From positions 1-64,000 of the forward strand of contig JABRWF010000002.1 in NCBI GenBank assembly GCA_018343915.1: a DNA stretch of 64,000 nt, written 5' to 3'. This stretch comes from Agroathelia rolfsii (Eukaryota > Basidiomycota > Agaricomycetes > Amylocorticiales > Amylocorticiaceae). The notes under the pieces are model-generated. The model saw only the letters and a list, made by a program, of their open reading frames with translations. It did no database searches and was not told where the DNA came from. Shown here piece by piece: positions 31,644 to 41,943 of this stretch (position 1 is its first letter; the number at the start of each line of letters is the position of its first letter). The translations under genes and the position numbers were made by a program.

Positions 31644-33190
31644 ATGATGCCCTTCTCCCCCGCGTCGAACCGAATGGCCCTCGACGACAGCCCCTCGTCC
31701 TTTCATTCCAGTCCAGATAGCCTGGATTTTCAGATCGAAAGACCTCATCACAGATCTCGCAAGGTGCATCATACCAAGTTGCTCAAGGCTGATTATGAAG
31801 CACAACAAGCCTTTCAATCTAACATCTCCAACCTGTTGTCTGCGACAAGACAACAAAATTGTGTCTCTGGTCATATCCCATTTGATGCTGCGAATCTCGT
31901 TCTTTTTTTTCGTTCCAAGGTACACTTGTGTTTCACTTTCATCGGTACCGATTAGCCTCATGTGTCTTCCAGTCCGGTTTGACCCATTCGCTCAACTTCC
32001 CAATCGATGTCGAGATTGACACGCCGCCGGCTTTGGATGTATTGATCGCTGCTTGTAAGCCACATCAGTCGCTCAATCCGGATGACTTCACCGAGCGTGA
32101 GTCACTCTATTATCCACAAAACCTTCCTGTCACGACTACACTCGATATTTCGAACCACCCCATACTGGAAGCCGTTCGGAATACCCTGTTCCCGATACTC
32201 CCACAAGGTCATTACCTTACCGCCTTACGCGATAAACTCGAAATTATTGTCACTGGTGGTCGCATGTTACCCCAGGCATCCAACCTTCGCAATGATGGTC
32301 GCGTGGCCACCATACTCGTCACTCTACCCATACGCCACCGCGGTGGTGCACTCATAGTGCGTGACGCGCAAGGTAGGACAGATCAATTTCACGGAAAAGG
32401 CGGGAAAGGCGGGGATCTTGAGTGGACTGCGTTTACGACGGAATGCGAATATGAAATGGAAACGGTTTCGCGGGGATGCCGAGCTACGATGTCCTACGCC
32501 ATTTACCTTAAGAGTTTTGGGCCTGCTGGCCTCGTGCCTGATCCCTTGATTAACCCAAGTGACCAATTTCTGGATCTTCTCAGTCCCATCCTCAACGCGA
32601 CAAGAGGGCGTCGTATTGCGTTTTACCTTCAGCATGAGCACAACGTGAGCCCTGCTGACATGTTGGCTGACTCACTTGTCCCTATGGTACGATATTATTT
32701 CCTTTGCAACCTTGCAACGATCTGGGCACTGAAACTGAACTGGATTTCATAGTTGAAGGGAGGCGACTCTGTTCTTTACCACGCTCTCAAGCTGTACAAA
32801 CTCACGCCAGAATTGCATTGGACCGCCGGCGGATACATTTGGCCTGTCGATCGCAATGTTGAATGGGGTATTGACACAGCATCTTTGCTGAAGAGCCCTT
32901 CTAGTCGTCGTACACCCTTCGGCGTATTGAATGGACAGCGATCATCATCCGCTACGAGACGGCCTTATAGCATGTATAGTGACGTCCAGGATGAGGCCGA
33001 TATGGTCCGAATGCGAATTCAAGAAAGCGGCGCAGTTCCCCTTGCAGAGGAGGATATTCTTGTGCTTAGCGACCCATGGGCGTCTCCTTCTGCCGCCGTA
33101 CCTGGGAAAGAAAGGCTGCCATTTGTATCCAACACAGGAGAACTCGAGAAATTGGTGGTTAATGTGCTGATGGTTGTGTTTGTTCCCTAA
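31644..33190 (+). CDS. Hypothetical protein with degenerate 2OG-Fe(II) oxygenase-like region
   Basis: Three exons (31644-31919, 31973-32686, 32753-33190) encode 475 residues. Introns have GTACAC...CCAG and GTACGA...ATAG ends and are phase 0. The central part (ILVTLPIRHRGGALIVRD through CRATMSYAIYL, about residues 200-270) resembles the double-stranded beta-helix of fungal prolyl-hydroxylase-like proteins, in which a strand with GG-hL-hR precedes the distal His. Here the HxD pair is not evident, and the position usually occupied by the distal His reads CEYEMETV, so it may be catalytically inactive. It is the first gene inside the transposon block. An alternative ATG lies eleven codons downstream. 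Function unknown. Confidence 0.62.
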
Positions 33191-33513
33191 GATATTTATC
33201 TTCTGGGCTAATTTTGCCTATGTAATCCTTATCGTGTATCTTTAGTCTTGACGTCAATGCGATTATTATATACTCGTAGTGCGGACATACTGTATATGTA
33301 TACGAAAAGCAATGGAACGGATGCGATTCGCTGGGCTGCGTGGATTAAAACTCCGCCTGAAATCGCCTCCGCCTAGAGGAATTCGCTGCGCCAGGACAAA
33401 CTACGACGAGCATTGTACGCGGGTCGAAGCTCACCGCTCTTTCCCTGTCTAATAACTCTCCATCTCTCCTAGCTTATCTCTCCTGCTACCCCATATTGTG
33501 GTAGCCTGCCCTG
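33191..33513. other. Intergenic region upstream of NDUFS1
   Basis: 323 bp between two same-strand genes with no ORF. It holds the terminator of the first and the promoter of the second; no distinct element was recognised. Confidence 0.4.
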
Positions 33514-36282
33514 ATGATGTTGCGTCTTGTGTCACGTCCAACCCAGACGGGTCTTCTCGGGAAGGTCGCCTCAAGCGGAGGTACGCCTTCAGCCATTTGT
33601 CCGCATTCTGCGAACGGCTTGTAGTAACTCTGTGCAAAAGCCGTTCGCAATTTTGCATCAACGTCTGCGAGACAAGCGGACATTACCCTGACCGTCGACG
33701 GCAAGGAGGTAACGGTACCACAAGGTCTGTTGTACTTACTGCCGCACTAGCGAGCAAATTCGATGGCTCATGCATTCTTGTGCAGGTTCTGCTCTTATCC
33801 AGGCATGCGAGGCAGCAGGCGCTACCATCCCTAGGTTTGTTCTCCCAGATATTGTGCTCTTCGTCTGGTTTAATCTATCGTCAATCCGTTTAGATTCTGT
33901 TACCACGATAGGTTGGGTTTACGTTCTCATTTACACAAACGATGCACTAACGTGTTTTCCCCAGGCTTTCTATTGCTGGCAATTGTAGGCAAGTATATTT
34001 ACTCGATTCTGCCATATTCTCTCGTGCTTACAAACTCGGACAGGATGTGTCTCGTCGAGGTGGAACGCTCCCCGAAGCCAGTAGCATCATGGTATGTTAC
34101 GTGCCTCTAGCTTCTCCTACGTTACTCACACAATAAACCTCAAAGTGCTATGCCCGCTATGCCTGGTGCCAAGGTGTTCACGAATACCCCATTGGTACAC
34201 GAAGCCCGGTATGTCTTTGACTTGCACTTGCCTTTCTCTACTTATTTCTGTCATTTAGCGAGGGCGTCATGGAGTTCTTGCTCGCAAATCACCCATTGGA
34301 CTGCCCTGTCTGTGATCAAGGTGGAGAATGTGACCTCCAAGACCAATCCATGCGGTATGGCTCTGACAGAACCCGATTCCATGAAATCACTGGCAAACGT
34401 GCAGTCGAGAACAAAGATTTGGGCCCGCTTGTGAAGACATCCATGAACCGGTGTATCCAGTGCACACGCTGTGTGCGCTTTGCTAATGAAGTCGCCGGTG
34501 TCGAAGATCTTGGTACGACGGGTCGCGGCAATGACATGCAGATTGGCATGTACGTCGAAAAGACCATGAACTCGGAGCTTTCCGGAAACGTTGTCGATCT
34601 CTGTCCAGTTGGAGCATTAACAAGCAAGCCCTATGCATTCCATGCTCGGCCCTGGGAGCTCAAGCGGACTGAGTCAATTGACGTCTTGGATGCAGTCGGC
34701 TCCAACATCTCTGTCGAATCCCGGGGTGTACAGGTCATGCGCATCCAACCCAAGACGAATGATGATGTGAACGAGGAGTGGATCAGCGACAAAACCCGCT
34801 ATGCATATGATGGCCTGAGATTCCAGAGATTGACCACACCTCTTGTAAAGCAGGGTGATCGCTTTGTCCCTTCAACATGGGAGGACGCTCTCTCAGCAAT
34901 TGCTAATGGTCTCGCGGCTTCAGGTGCTACTGGAGACGAGATTCAAGCTGTTGCTGGTCATCTTGCCGATACTGAATCTCTTGTAGCGCTCAAGGACCTC
35001 TTGAATCGTCTTGGTTCCGACAACCTTGCTCTTGATCAAATTAATGGCAATGCGCTTCCTGCACATGGTGTTGACATCCGTTCCAACTATCTTTTCAATT
35101 CTACTATTCCCGGAGTCGAGAGTGCCGACGTGATTCTCTTAGTTGGCACTAATCCACGGCACGAGGCGGCTGTGTTGAATTCCCGCATTCGCAAAAGCTG
35201 GCTCCACAGCGGTCTCGAAGTTGGTTTCATTGGCGAAAGAGCGGACACCACCTACGGCTATGATTATCTGGGTGCTGATGCAAAGGCATTGGCCGAATTT
35301 ATTGCCGGGAATGGGGCATTCGCCGACAAGTTCAAGAACGCCAAACGACCCCTGATCATTGTCGGTAGTGCGCTCTCGGAACACTCGGATGGTCATGCCA
35401 TGTATAACGCACTGTCCAAATTCGTTGAGAAGAACAGAGGCAGTCTCCTGACGCCTGATTGGAATGGTTTCAGCGTCCTTCATCGTGTTAGTATATATCT
35501 ATTGCCATTGTTACCAAAACTGACACTTGTCTTTTGTACAGGCTGCATCTCGTCCGGCTGCATATGAGATCGGGTTTGTTCCATCGAAGAAAGCCACCTC
35601 AACAACGCCTAAATTTGTTTATCTGTTGAACGCCGATGAGGTCGACCCTAAATCGATCCCTAAGGATGCATTCGTTGTCTACCAGGGTCATCATGGTGAT
35701 CTTGGAGCTCAACTTGCGGATGTCTGTCTTCCCGCCGCCGCTTACACAGAGAAATCCACAACTTGGGTGAACACCGAAGGTCGTGCGCAACTTGGCCGTG
35801 CCGCTGTCCCCCCTCCGGGCGCATCGCGCGAGGATTGGAAAATCATCCGGTATTCTATGTCTTCCTCTTTCAAGTCTATTATTTCATTCATGTTTTTGTT
35901 AGTGCTCTGTCCGAGATTGTTGGAACCCCACTACCCTATGATGACGTCCTAAGCTTGCGTGATCGCATGTGGGAGATCTCTCCCGCTCTCGTAAGATACG
36001 ACGCGTCAGAACGCACGTCCGTTGACATTGCCCTGGCGGGCTTGCAGACACTGGCTGCTCTAACATCGAATGCAAAAATGTCCGGGCAGCTATTGAAGAG
36101 ACCCATTGGCAACTTCTATCAAACAGACCCCATTTCTCGAGCGTATGTGTCTCTTAACTTTCTGACGTCCCCAAGTACTAATTGGATATATTAGTTCTGT
36201 TACCATGGCTCAATGCACTAGAGCATTCACAAAAGAGAGCAGCGAGCTTGCAGAAGAGGGTAAGGTGGCTGCACACGCATAA
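33514..36282 (+). CDS. NDUFS1: NADH:ubiquinone oxidoreductase 75/78-kDa subunit (complex I)
   Basis: Eleven exons give 738 residues: 33514-33580, 33641-33724, 33786-33834, 33894-33911, 33965-33988, 34044-34091, 34146-34208, 34259-35486, 35542-35849, 35903-36142 and 36195-36282. The N terminus [18 protein letters not shown] is a mitochondrial presequence. A 2Fe-2S ferredoxin domain follows with cluster ligands FCYHD, GNCRMC and VASC. Next come HxxxCxxCxxxxxC ([14 protein letters not shown]) and [11 protein letters not shown] with [11 protein letters not shown] for the two 4Fe-4S clusters, then a molybdopterin-oxidoreductase-like domain. The subunit carries electrons from FMN toward ubiquinone in the matrix arm. 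Exon 4 is only 18 nt, and intron 5 (33989-34043) begins GCAAGT. Length matches the family (about 730-745). Confidence 0.95.
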
Positions 36283-37224
36283 ATATAGTATCACAAACAA
36301 TAGAATGCTTTCCAATCTTGATTTGGTTTTGTTGCTCTGAAATTTGTAGATTCAAAGTTTTTGTGTTGTGACTAGAAAGACGTCCGAGTCATCTCGCATT
36401 AAACCTAGCCTAGGTTGGAGCTTGTAGTTTAGAGCCATGGTCAACAATTCACTTGTCAACTACTATGCCGTCTCCGTTAAACAGCTTCACTACGGGGTTT
36501 CCGGATGTTGTTGACAAAAGATCAAACAACATTATAAGCCCCTAATTTCTACTAGTCATAGTAGTGCAGTTTGAATGTGTTACTTCATCTATTATTACAA
36601 ATACCATCCGGAAATCCCGTAATCTTTGGACCCTTTGATTCGCCTGAAAGGCTGATGTCTCTGAAAAGCACTGACGACTACCGGTAGTCGTCGAGCTAAA
36701 GAAATATTTTTAATTGCTATTCTATTCCCTTGCGAGACTTGGAACCAATAGCTTGAGTGATTTGGATTCTCTCGCCATGAATCATCGACTACTAATACTA
36801 CTAATGGCACCGGTGCCGGCACCGATGACTCAGAAGAGTCGCACTGTTACATCGAGTCATCGACCATGTACTAACAACGTTGGCGTCGACACTGACACGG
36901 GTGCTTGATGGCTTGATGATTGACTCGATTTACTTTAGAGCCGCCTTTTATATAGTTCCTTTGGGTGCTAGCTGGTAACTATCTTCTCACTGACACACAC
37001 GGTGCCCTTTTGAGATTTTGTCAAGCGAGCCAGCCAGCCAGAATCAATACAAAAAGCAAGATTAAATTCTGCTTGTCATTGTACTCGGTCGCGGTACGCC
37101 GACAAACGAATGCGGCACAAACTCGACACACAGCCACTCTAAATACCATGTCACGCTACGCGTGACTGTGACTACGTCACACATACTCCGTAGCTATGGA
37201 TTATTACTATTCTAACACCTTTCA
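36283..37224. other. Intergenic region with palindromes, upstream of the acyltransferase
   Basis: About 940 bp without a credible ORF. It contains a perfect 20-bp palindrome centred in ACCGGT (36673-36692) and overlapping 12-bp palindromes GGCACCGGTGCC and GGTGCCGGCACC near 36806-36825. They could bind a dimeric regulator of the downstream gene or form cruciforms. Confidence 0.5.
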
Positions 37225-38841
37225 ATGTCGGTATCTCGTATAATCACTCGAAGCTCTCTCGATATCCAAGTGTTATTGGATACTCGTATCCGATGCCCTC
37301 AGGTTGATGAACCTCGCTCCGTACCGCTTTCCATTCTGGACAACACCGTTACAAATTTTAGCCCAACGGGTTGTACATGGATTTATCACTTACCAGATCA
37401 CGACATGTTGCCTATTAATGTCTTGCAACAGAGTCTGTGTGAAATCCTACTTCGTTATCCTGCTTGGACCGGAAGACTGCGATTTGTTGCCTTTAACCCT
37501 CAGGAGGCTCTAATCGATCACACCAGAAGACATGGGAGACTCTGGGTTGATTTTGGGTCTTGCGACACACCAGGTGTAAGGTTTATTATCGCTCGTTCAT
37601 CAATCCCTATTGCATCCATTGTAGCGCGACCAGCAGTACAGGCGGGTGGTGCCCCAGGCCTGGGTGCAGCTGGGTTTCCTTGTTCAGACTTCATCGACAA
37701 AAATATGGCCCTGTCCCCTTGTGAAGACGATGCTGATGCCCCTTCCGTGATAATCCAAATAACGGTTTTTGCGGATGATGCGACAGCCATTTCTATCAAG
37801 ATGGCCCACCCTTTGGCAGATGCTCAGTCTCTTTTGCGTTTTGTTTCGGACTGGGCAGCAATGAGTCGGGGTATAACCGCAAATCAGACGATTCCCAGAC
37901 TAACTCCGCCCATATTCGATCCCTTACGATTAGACAGCATTGCGGCAGGAGATGTCAATGGCACAGTAGCTGATCCCAGCCTGATAATGCAATCTCATGC
38001 GTTGCCAATGCATCGTTATGACTGGTGGGCATCAGGCGGAAATGCCTGTCCATCCACCATGCTTCCATCGACTATCATCCCAGCAGTGTTGATAGCCGCT
38101 AAACCATTTTTATCCATTGGTGCATCCTTACCGTGGTCTCAGTGGGACCTTTCAGCGTCTCTTGACCATAACACTTTCACGTTTTCGGCCTCCACTGTTG
38201 AGACATTACATTATATCGTATCCGGGTCCGATGAACGTATTAGCCATCTAGATGCATTATTAGCATATGTCTGGCGATGCATAATCTTATCTCGAGATAT
38301 ACGCGATAATGAAAGCCATTACCTGGACGTGACTCTCGGTGTACGCTCGCGCGTAAAACCACAACTGCCCGAGACGTTTCTGGAAAGTCCCCTTGTTTTA
38401 GCTTTCGCTGGCGCAACGGGAGCGCATGCACGTTTGGATCCACCCCTCTCGCTGAAGACACTAGCTTCTTCGATTCGCAGCACAATCTCCAAATTCTCAC
38501 CACAGAATATATCAGCGCTGTTGCATGAGCTTGCTCACTATGATGATCCCCGGAGGCGATGGGATGCCTGCCTAGGCAGGAACCATACGATCGTAACCTC
38601 GTGGCTTAGGCTTGGTACGGAGAAGGTGGATTTTGGTGTGGGAATACCCTGGCTCGTGGAAGCAAATATGCCAAGCTATGATGGCTGCATTCAAATTATG
38701 GAAGCGCCGGTGAGAAATGGTCAAAGAAAGGAGTGGGTGTTATCCGAACGATGGTGGTCGGGTGGTGTTACCGTTTCTGTAGATTTAGCGAGCGAGACTA
38801 TGGCTAAGTTCGTTGCTTGCATGACCAGAGCAATTCCATAA
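37225..38841 (+). CDS. BAHD/trichothecene acetyltransferase-type acyltransferase
   Basis: A single-exon gene of 538 residues from ATG 37225. The family signatures are the catalytic HxxxD as HPLAD (in KMAHPLADAQSLLRF, about residue 195) and the structural DFGxG as DFGVG (about residue 470) before the C-terminal two-strand segment. The N-terminal FSPTGCTWIYHLP and LLRYPAWTGRL are also typical of the transferase family (PF02458). Members move acyl groups from acyl-CoA to hydroxyl or amine acceptors of secondary metabolites or cell-wall precursors. The acceptor cannot be told from sequence, and no biosynthetic cluster surrounds it. Confidence 0.85.
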   Translation: MSVSRIITRSSLDIQVLLDTRIRCPQVDEPRSVPLSILDNTVTNFSPTGCTWIYHLPDHDMLPINVLQQSLCEILLRYPAWTGRLRFVAFNPQEALIDHTRRHGRLWVDFGSCDTPGVRFIIARSSIPIASIVARPAVQAGGAPGLGAAGFPCSDFIDKNMALSPCEDDADAPSVIIQITVFADDATAISIKMAHPLADAQSLLRFVSDWAAMSRGITANQTIPRLTPPIFDPLRLDSIAAGDVNGTVADPSLIMQSHALPMHRYDWWASGGNACPSTMLPSTIIPAVLIAAKPFLSIGASLPWSQWDLSASLDHNTFTFSASTVETLHYIVSGSDERISHLDALLAYVWRCIILSRDIRDNESHYLDVTLGVRSRVKPQLPETFLESPLVLAFAGATGAHARLDPPLSLKTLASSIRSTISKFSPQNISALLHELAHYDDPRRRWDACLGRNHTIVTSWLRLGTEKVDFGVGIPWLVEANMPSYDGCIQIMEAPVRNGQRKEWVLSERWWSGGVTVSVDLASETMAKFVACMTRAIP

Positions 38842-39273
38842 AGAATAAAGTGAGGTTTCTGTTTTTATAGCCTTTAGTACAAAAAGCTTGCTGTGCGTGG
38901 AACCATGTATCAATTGGGTATTAGTTAGAGATAAGCAATATGTGTTGTAATGCAAGCTATATCAACATTTATTCTTAAATAAATGTAATCATGTCTACAC
39001 GGATACATGGTTTTTTTGTCGCGTGCAAAAAGTGCAGTCCCGTGCGGCTCCCTCAGGCTATGAGAGCGGCTCTATAGGCCAAATTCCTCAAGCCTCTAGC
39101 GGAAGCAGGCCGAAACATCAACACATACAGACAAAAAGAAAATACCGGGCCGTGTATCCGCTATAGAGGCTTGAGGTTCTCAGGCTAACGAGCTCTTACA
39201 ATATAACCGAACTTTAATGATATCATGGGATTCATTCAGGTTATTGCGTGACAACTACCAGTGCAAAAGAAAT
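38842..39273. other. Intergenic region with an inverted repeat
   Basis: No ORF. Arms CCTCAAGCCTCTAGCGGA (39086-39103) and its near-perfect inverse (39157-39176, with a two-base insertion) enclose 53 bp. The outer motif CTCAGGCTA recurs at 39052-39060 and 39179-39187. This could be a small structured RNA, a terminator or a miniature transposon remnant. Confidence 0.4.
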
Positions 39274-39355
39274 TGGACACTAGGGGAATTGAACCCCCGA
39301 CTTCATGCACACATCATGATGCGAAGCAAGCACTCTACCACTGAGTTAAGTGCCC
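39274..39355 (-). tRNA. tRNA-Ala (CGC anticodon), with a short intron
   Basis: On the minus strand acceptor arms GGGCACT and AGTGTCC pair (one G-U). The D stem is ACTC/GAGT, the T arm is GGGGG-TTCAATT-CCCCT with a good B box, and the discriminator is A. Anticodon CGC is at 39323-39321 in loop TTCGCA; about 10-11 extra bases follow position 37, the canonical intron site. The anticodon stem CTTGC/GCATG has one T-T mismatch, so isotype and intron limits deserve a covariance check. Confidence 0.8.
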
Positions 39356-39464
39356 ATGCACTCCCTGATGCAGAGTATATTATTCATCTACACAATCAGC
39401 AGTCAAACGCGACTTCGGCCAACCCAGCGCTATTTGTTCCTTTTGCTGCTGGCGGTGTACGATT

Positions 39465-41624
39465 ATGGCGTCTTCACTATCCCCTAGCTGGCGTACATAC
39501 ATTGACCGAAATAATGGGCTTCTTATCTTTCTCTACATCCCTATTGTCTTCTTTATAGCCGGTCTGTCTGCAGGGCATTATAGTACATATCAAGATGTAT
39601 CGAGCACCAGTAACAGTGCTTCGTCCTCCCGGTCTCCCACTGCCAGATATCAGCATCCTATTACAAGACTCATGTACGATGCTGAGGAAAATTTTCGCTT
39701 CAAGCTTTCTCAACAAAGCAAAACGTTATCCAAGGCCGTTTCCGAATACAGACGAAGATATGGACGTAATCCCCCCAAAGGCTTTGACCAGTGGTTTCAA
39801 TTCGCACAAGAGAATGACTTCCTATTAGTCGACGAGTTTGATGCCATTGAAGAGGACTTGGCCCCATTTCGTAAGCTTTCCGCACTCGAAATAAGGAGAA
39901 GAACTAGGCAGGTGCGTACGCCAAACTAGTGCTAAATCACCTGGTTATTCACTATGGCCCTAGGTCGCTCTTCTACCCAATATTGATCTTGTCCAAATCA
40001 GAGGGGGCAATGTCTCTGCGCTCAGCTTGACTGCACACAACACTGGTGGTCGCGCATCTGGTTTCTTAGAAATAATAGAGCGTTATCAGGATCGTGTACG
40101 TCAACGTCAGCTATTTACGACAACCAAATGTCAGCTCAATAAATCCTACCTGGCAGCTTCCAGATATGGAATTTTCCATCAATACTGTGGCTGAAGGACG
40201 TGTTTTGGTTCCATGGGAGGATCGTGAATATCCTAACATTACGCTCCAGGATTCCTCGAGTACGCTAACTCTCCAATTTGCCAATCTTTAGCCTGATGTT
40301 TTTCTAGGGGGTCTCGAATCTATGCTTGGGGGACCATTTGAAACCGCTTGGAATGGTAACGGGAATGTTTGGGATGCTTTCAGACGCACTTGTCCTCCTG
40401 ATTCAGCTGCTCGTCGTATCTTTTCCTCCCTGAGAAATGTCTTCGTACAACAAGTCCATGATTATCTCTCTGGCCCTGGATTTACTGCCGCCGGTACAGA
40501 TTTCCAGTTCGTACGTTCCACTGACGCAAATTTTCCCTTTTGCGATCAGCCTTGGGCACATTTTTTGCAAAGCACCTTTTTCAGTGACTATCGCACCATA
40601 CCGGCCCTCTTCCCGGTATTTTCTCCGGCGAAAGGTCCAGGATTTATGGATATCCGTGTCCCTAGCCATTACTACTTTGGTTCCACACCGAGATATACAT
40701 ACGGCTGGGATGCAATCAATCTCGAGCTGAAAGCGGTTGACCCATCCGAAGTGCCTTGGGAAGACAAAACCAATAAAGTATTTTGGCGTGGCGCCTCCAC
40801 CGGCGGTGGCAGCTCACCGGCCGGTTTTCAGAGCCACTACCAACGTCACCGATTTGTACGCATGGCCAGTATCAATGACGATGAAGCTCGCCGTGTCGTT
40901 ACCTATGTCGATCCATCAGGACTCACAAAGATGTATCAATCAACTTCGGTGCCAATGGCTTCTCTCAATGCAGACATATTGGACGTTGCGTTTGTCTCTG
41001 CCGTAGACCCGTACCATTACGAGGGCGGATTACAAGGCATGCGTCAGGAGCATCGTTTCGACGATCCCATCTTTTTGGAAGAGTTTTGGAAGTATAAATA
41101 TATCATGGACCTCGATGGCAATGCTTACTCGGGACGATTCATGGCTTACATGAATAGCGATAGTGCAGTACTCAAATCTACGGTGTATCGAGAATATTTC
41201 CAAGATTGGATCGAGCCATGGTAAGTATATAGGCGCTCTTGTTCTCATTAGTTAGTCTAACCCAAAATTTAGGCTACATTTCATTCCAGTGTCTTCTTCA
41301 TACAAAGAGATCTATAATATACATCATTATTTTTCTGGTCCGTCTAGTTCCACATTAGCAGCTGCGAATACCACCTCTTCTCTGGACGCACACAAGGCAA
41401 TGTACCTTGAGGCTGATCGTCGCTTACGGCGCATTGCTCGCGCGGGCAAGCAATGGAAAAACACAATTGGTAAACAGACCGGCATGGAGGGTGAGTTGAC
41501 TTCCACGCTAGATTTGATATTCAGATAATTGATTTGCTTCTGTCCAGTTTATGTGTATAGACTTTGCCTTGAATGGGCTCGCCTGTGGGCAGATGATAGA
41601 GACAGCATGGACTTTGAATTCTGA
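39465..41624 (+). CDS. Glycosyltransferase family 90 (CAP10-like), type II membrane protein
   Basis: Six exons (39465-39911, 39964-40095, 40157-40259, 40308-41220, 41273-41490, 41548-41624) encode 629 residues. A single N-terminal membrane anchor (LLIFLYIPIVFFIAGLSAG, residues 19-37) is followed by a stem (RYGRNPPKGFDQWFQFA, the usual GT90 entry motif) and the catalytic region with PWEDKTNKVFWRGASTGG, HRFVRM and KYKYIMDLDGNAYSGRFMAYMNSDSAVLK. GT90 enzymes in basidiomycetes add xylose or glucose to capsular or wall glycans in the Golgi; the donor here is unknown. Introns are short GT-AG. The 3' end converges with the next gene, about 320 bp away. Confidence 0.92.
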
Positions 41625-41943
41625 ATTATTTTTTTCGTTATACCTATGCTTACATATTGGTGTGATTGTCTGGACACTTTGACATGTAATAGCAATACAA
41701 CTCAGCTGGAGTACAATATAGTATGGATAGAATAATTAAGGGCTAGTGATGTATTGCCTGCATATAATCCAGAAATAATAAATAAGGCTTACATGCAGAT
41801 GAAATGAAGTTTGTTTTACACATGTCATGATAACGAGTAGAAATCCAAATAAATAATGATTGAAGCAATGTGTTCGAACTAGTCTATCACGTTTGCTTAT
41901 CCAGTAGGAGGGAAGGAGCCACAAGACGCAAGAGGCTTAGTTA
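41625..41943. other. Convergent 3' intergenic region
   Basis: AT-rich 319 bp between the ends of the GT90 and AMSH-like genes. It holds both polyadenylation regions and nothing else recognisable. Confidence 0.4.
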
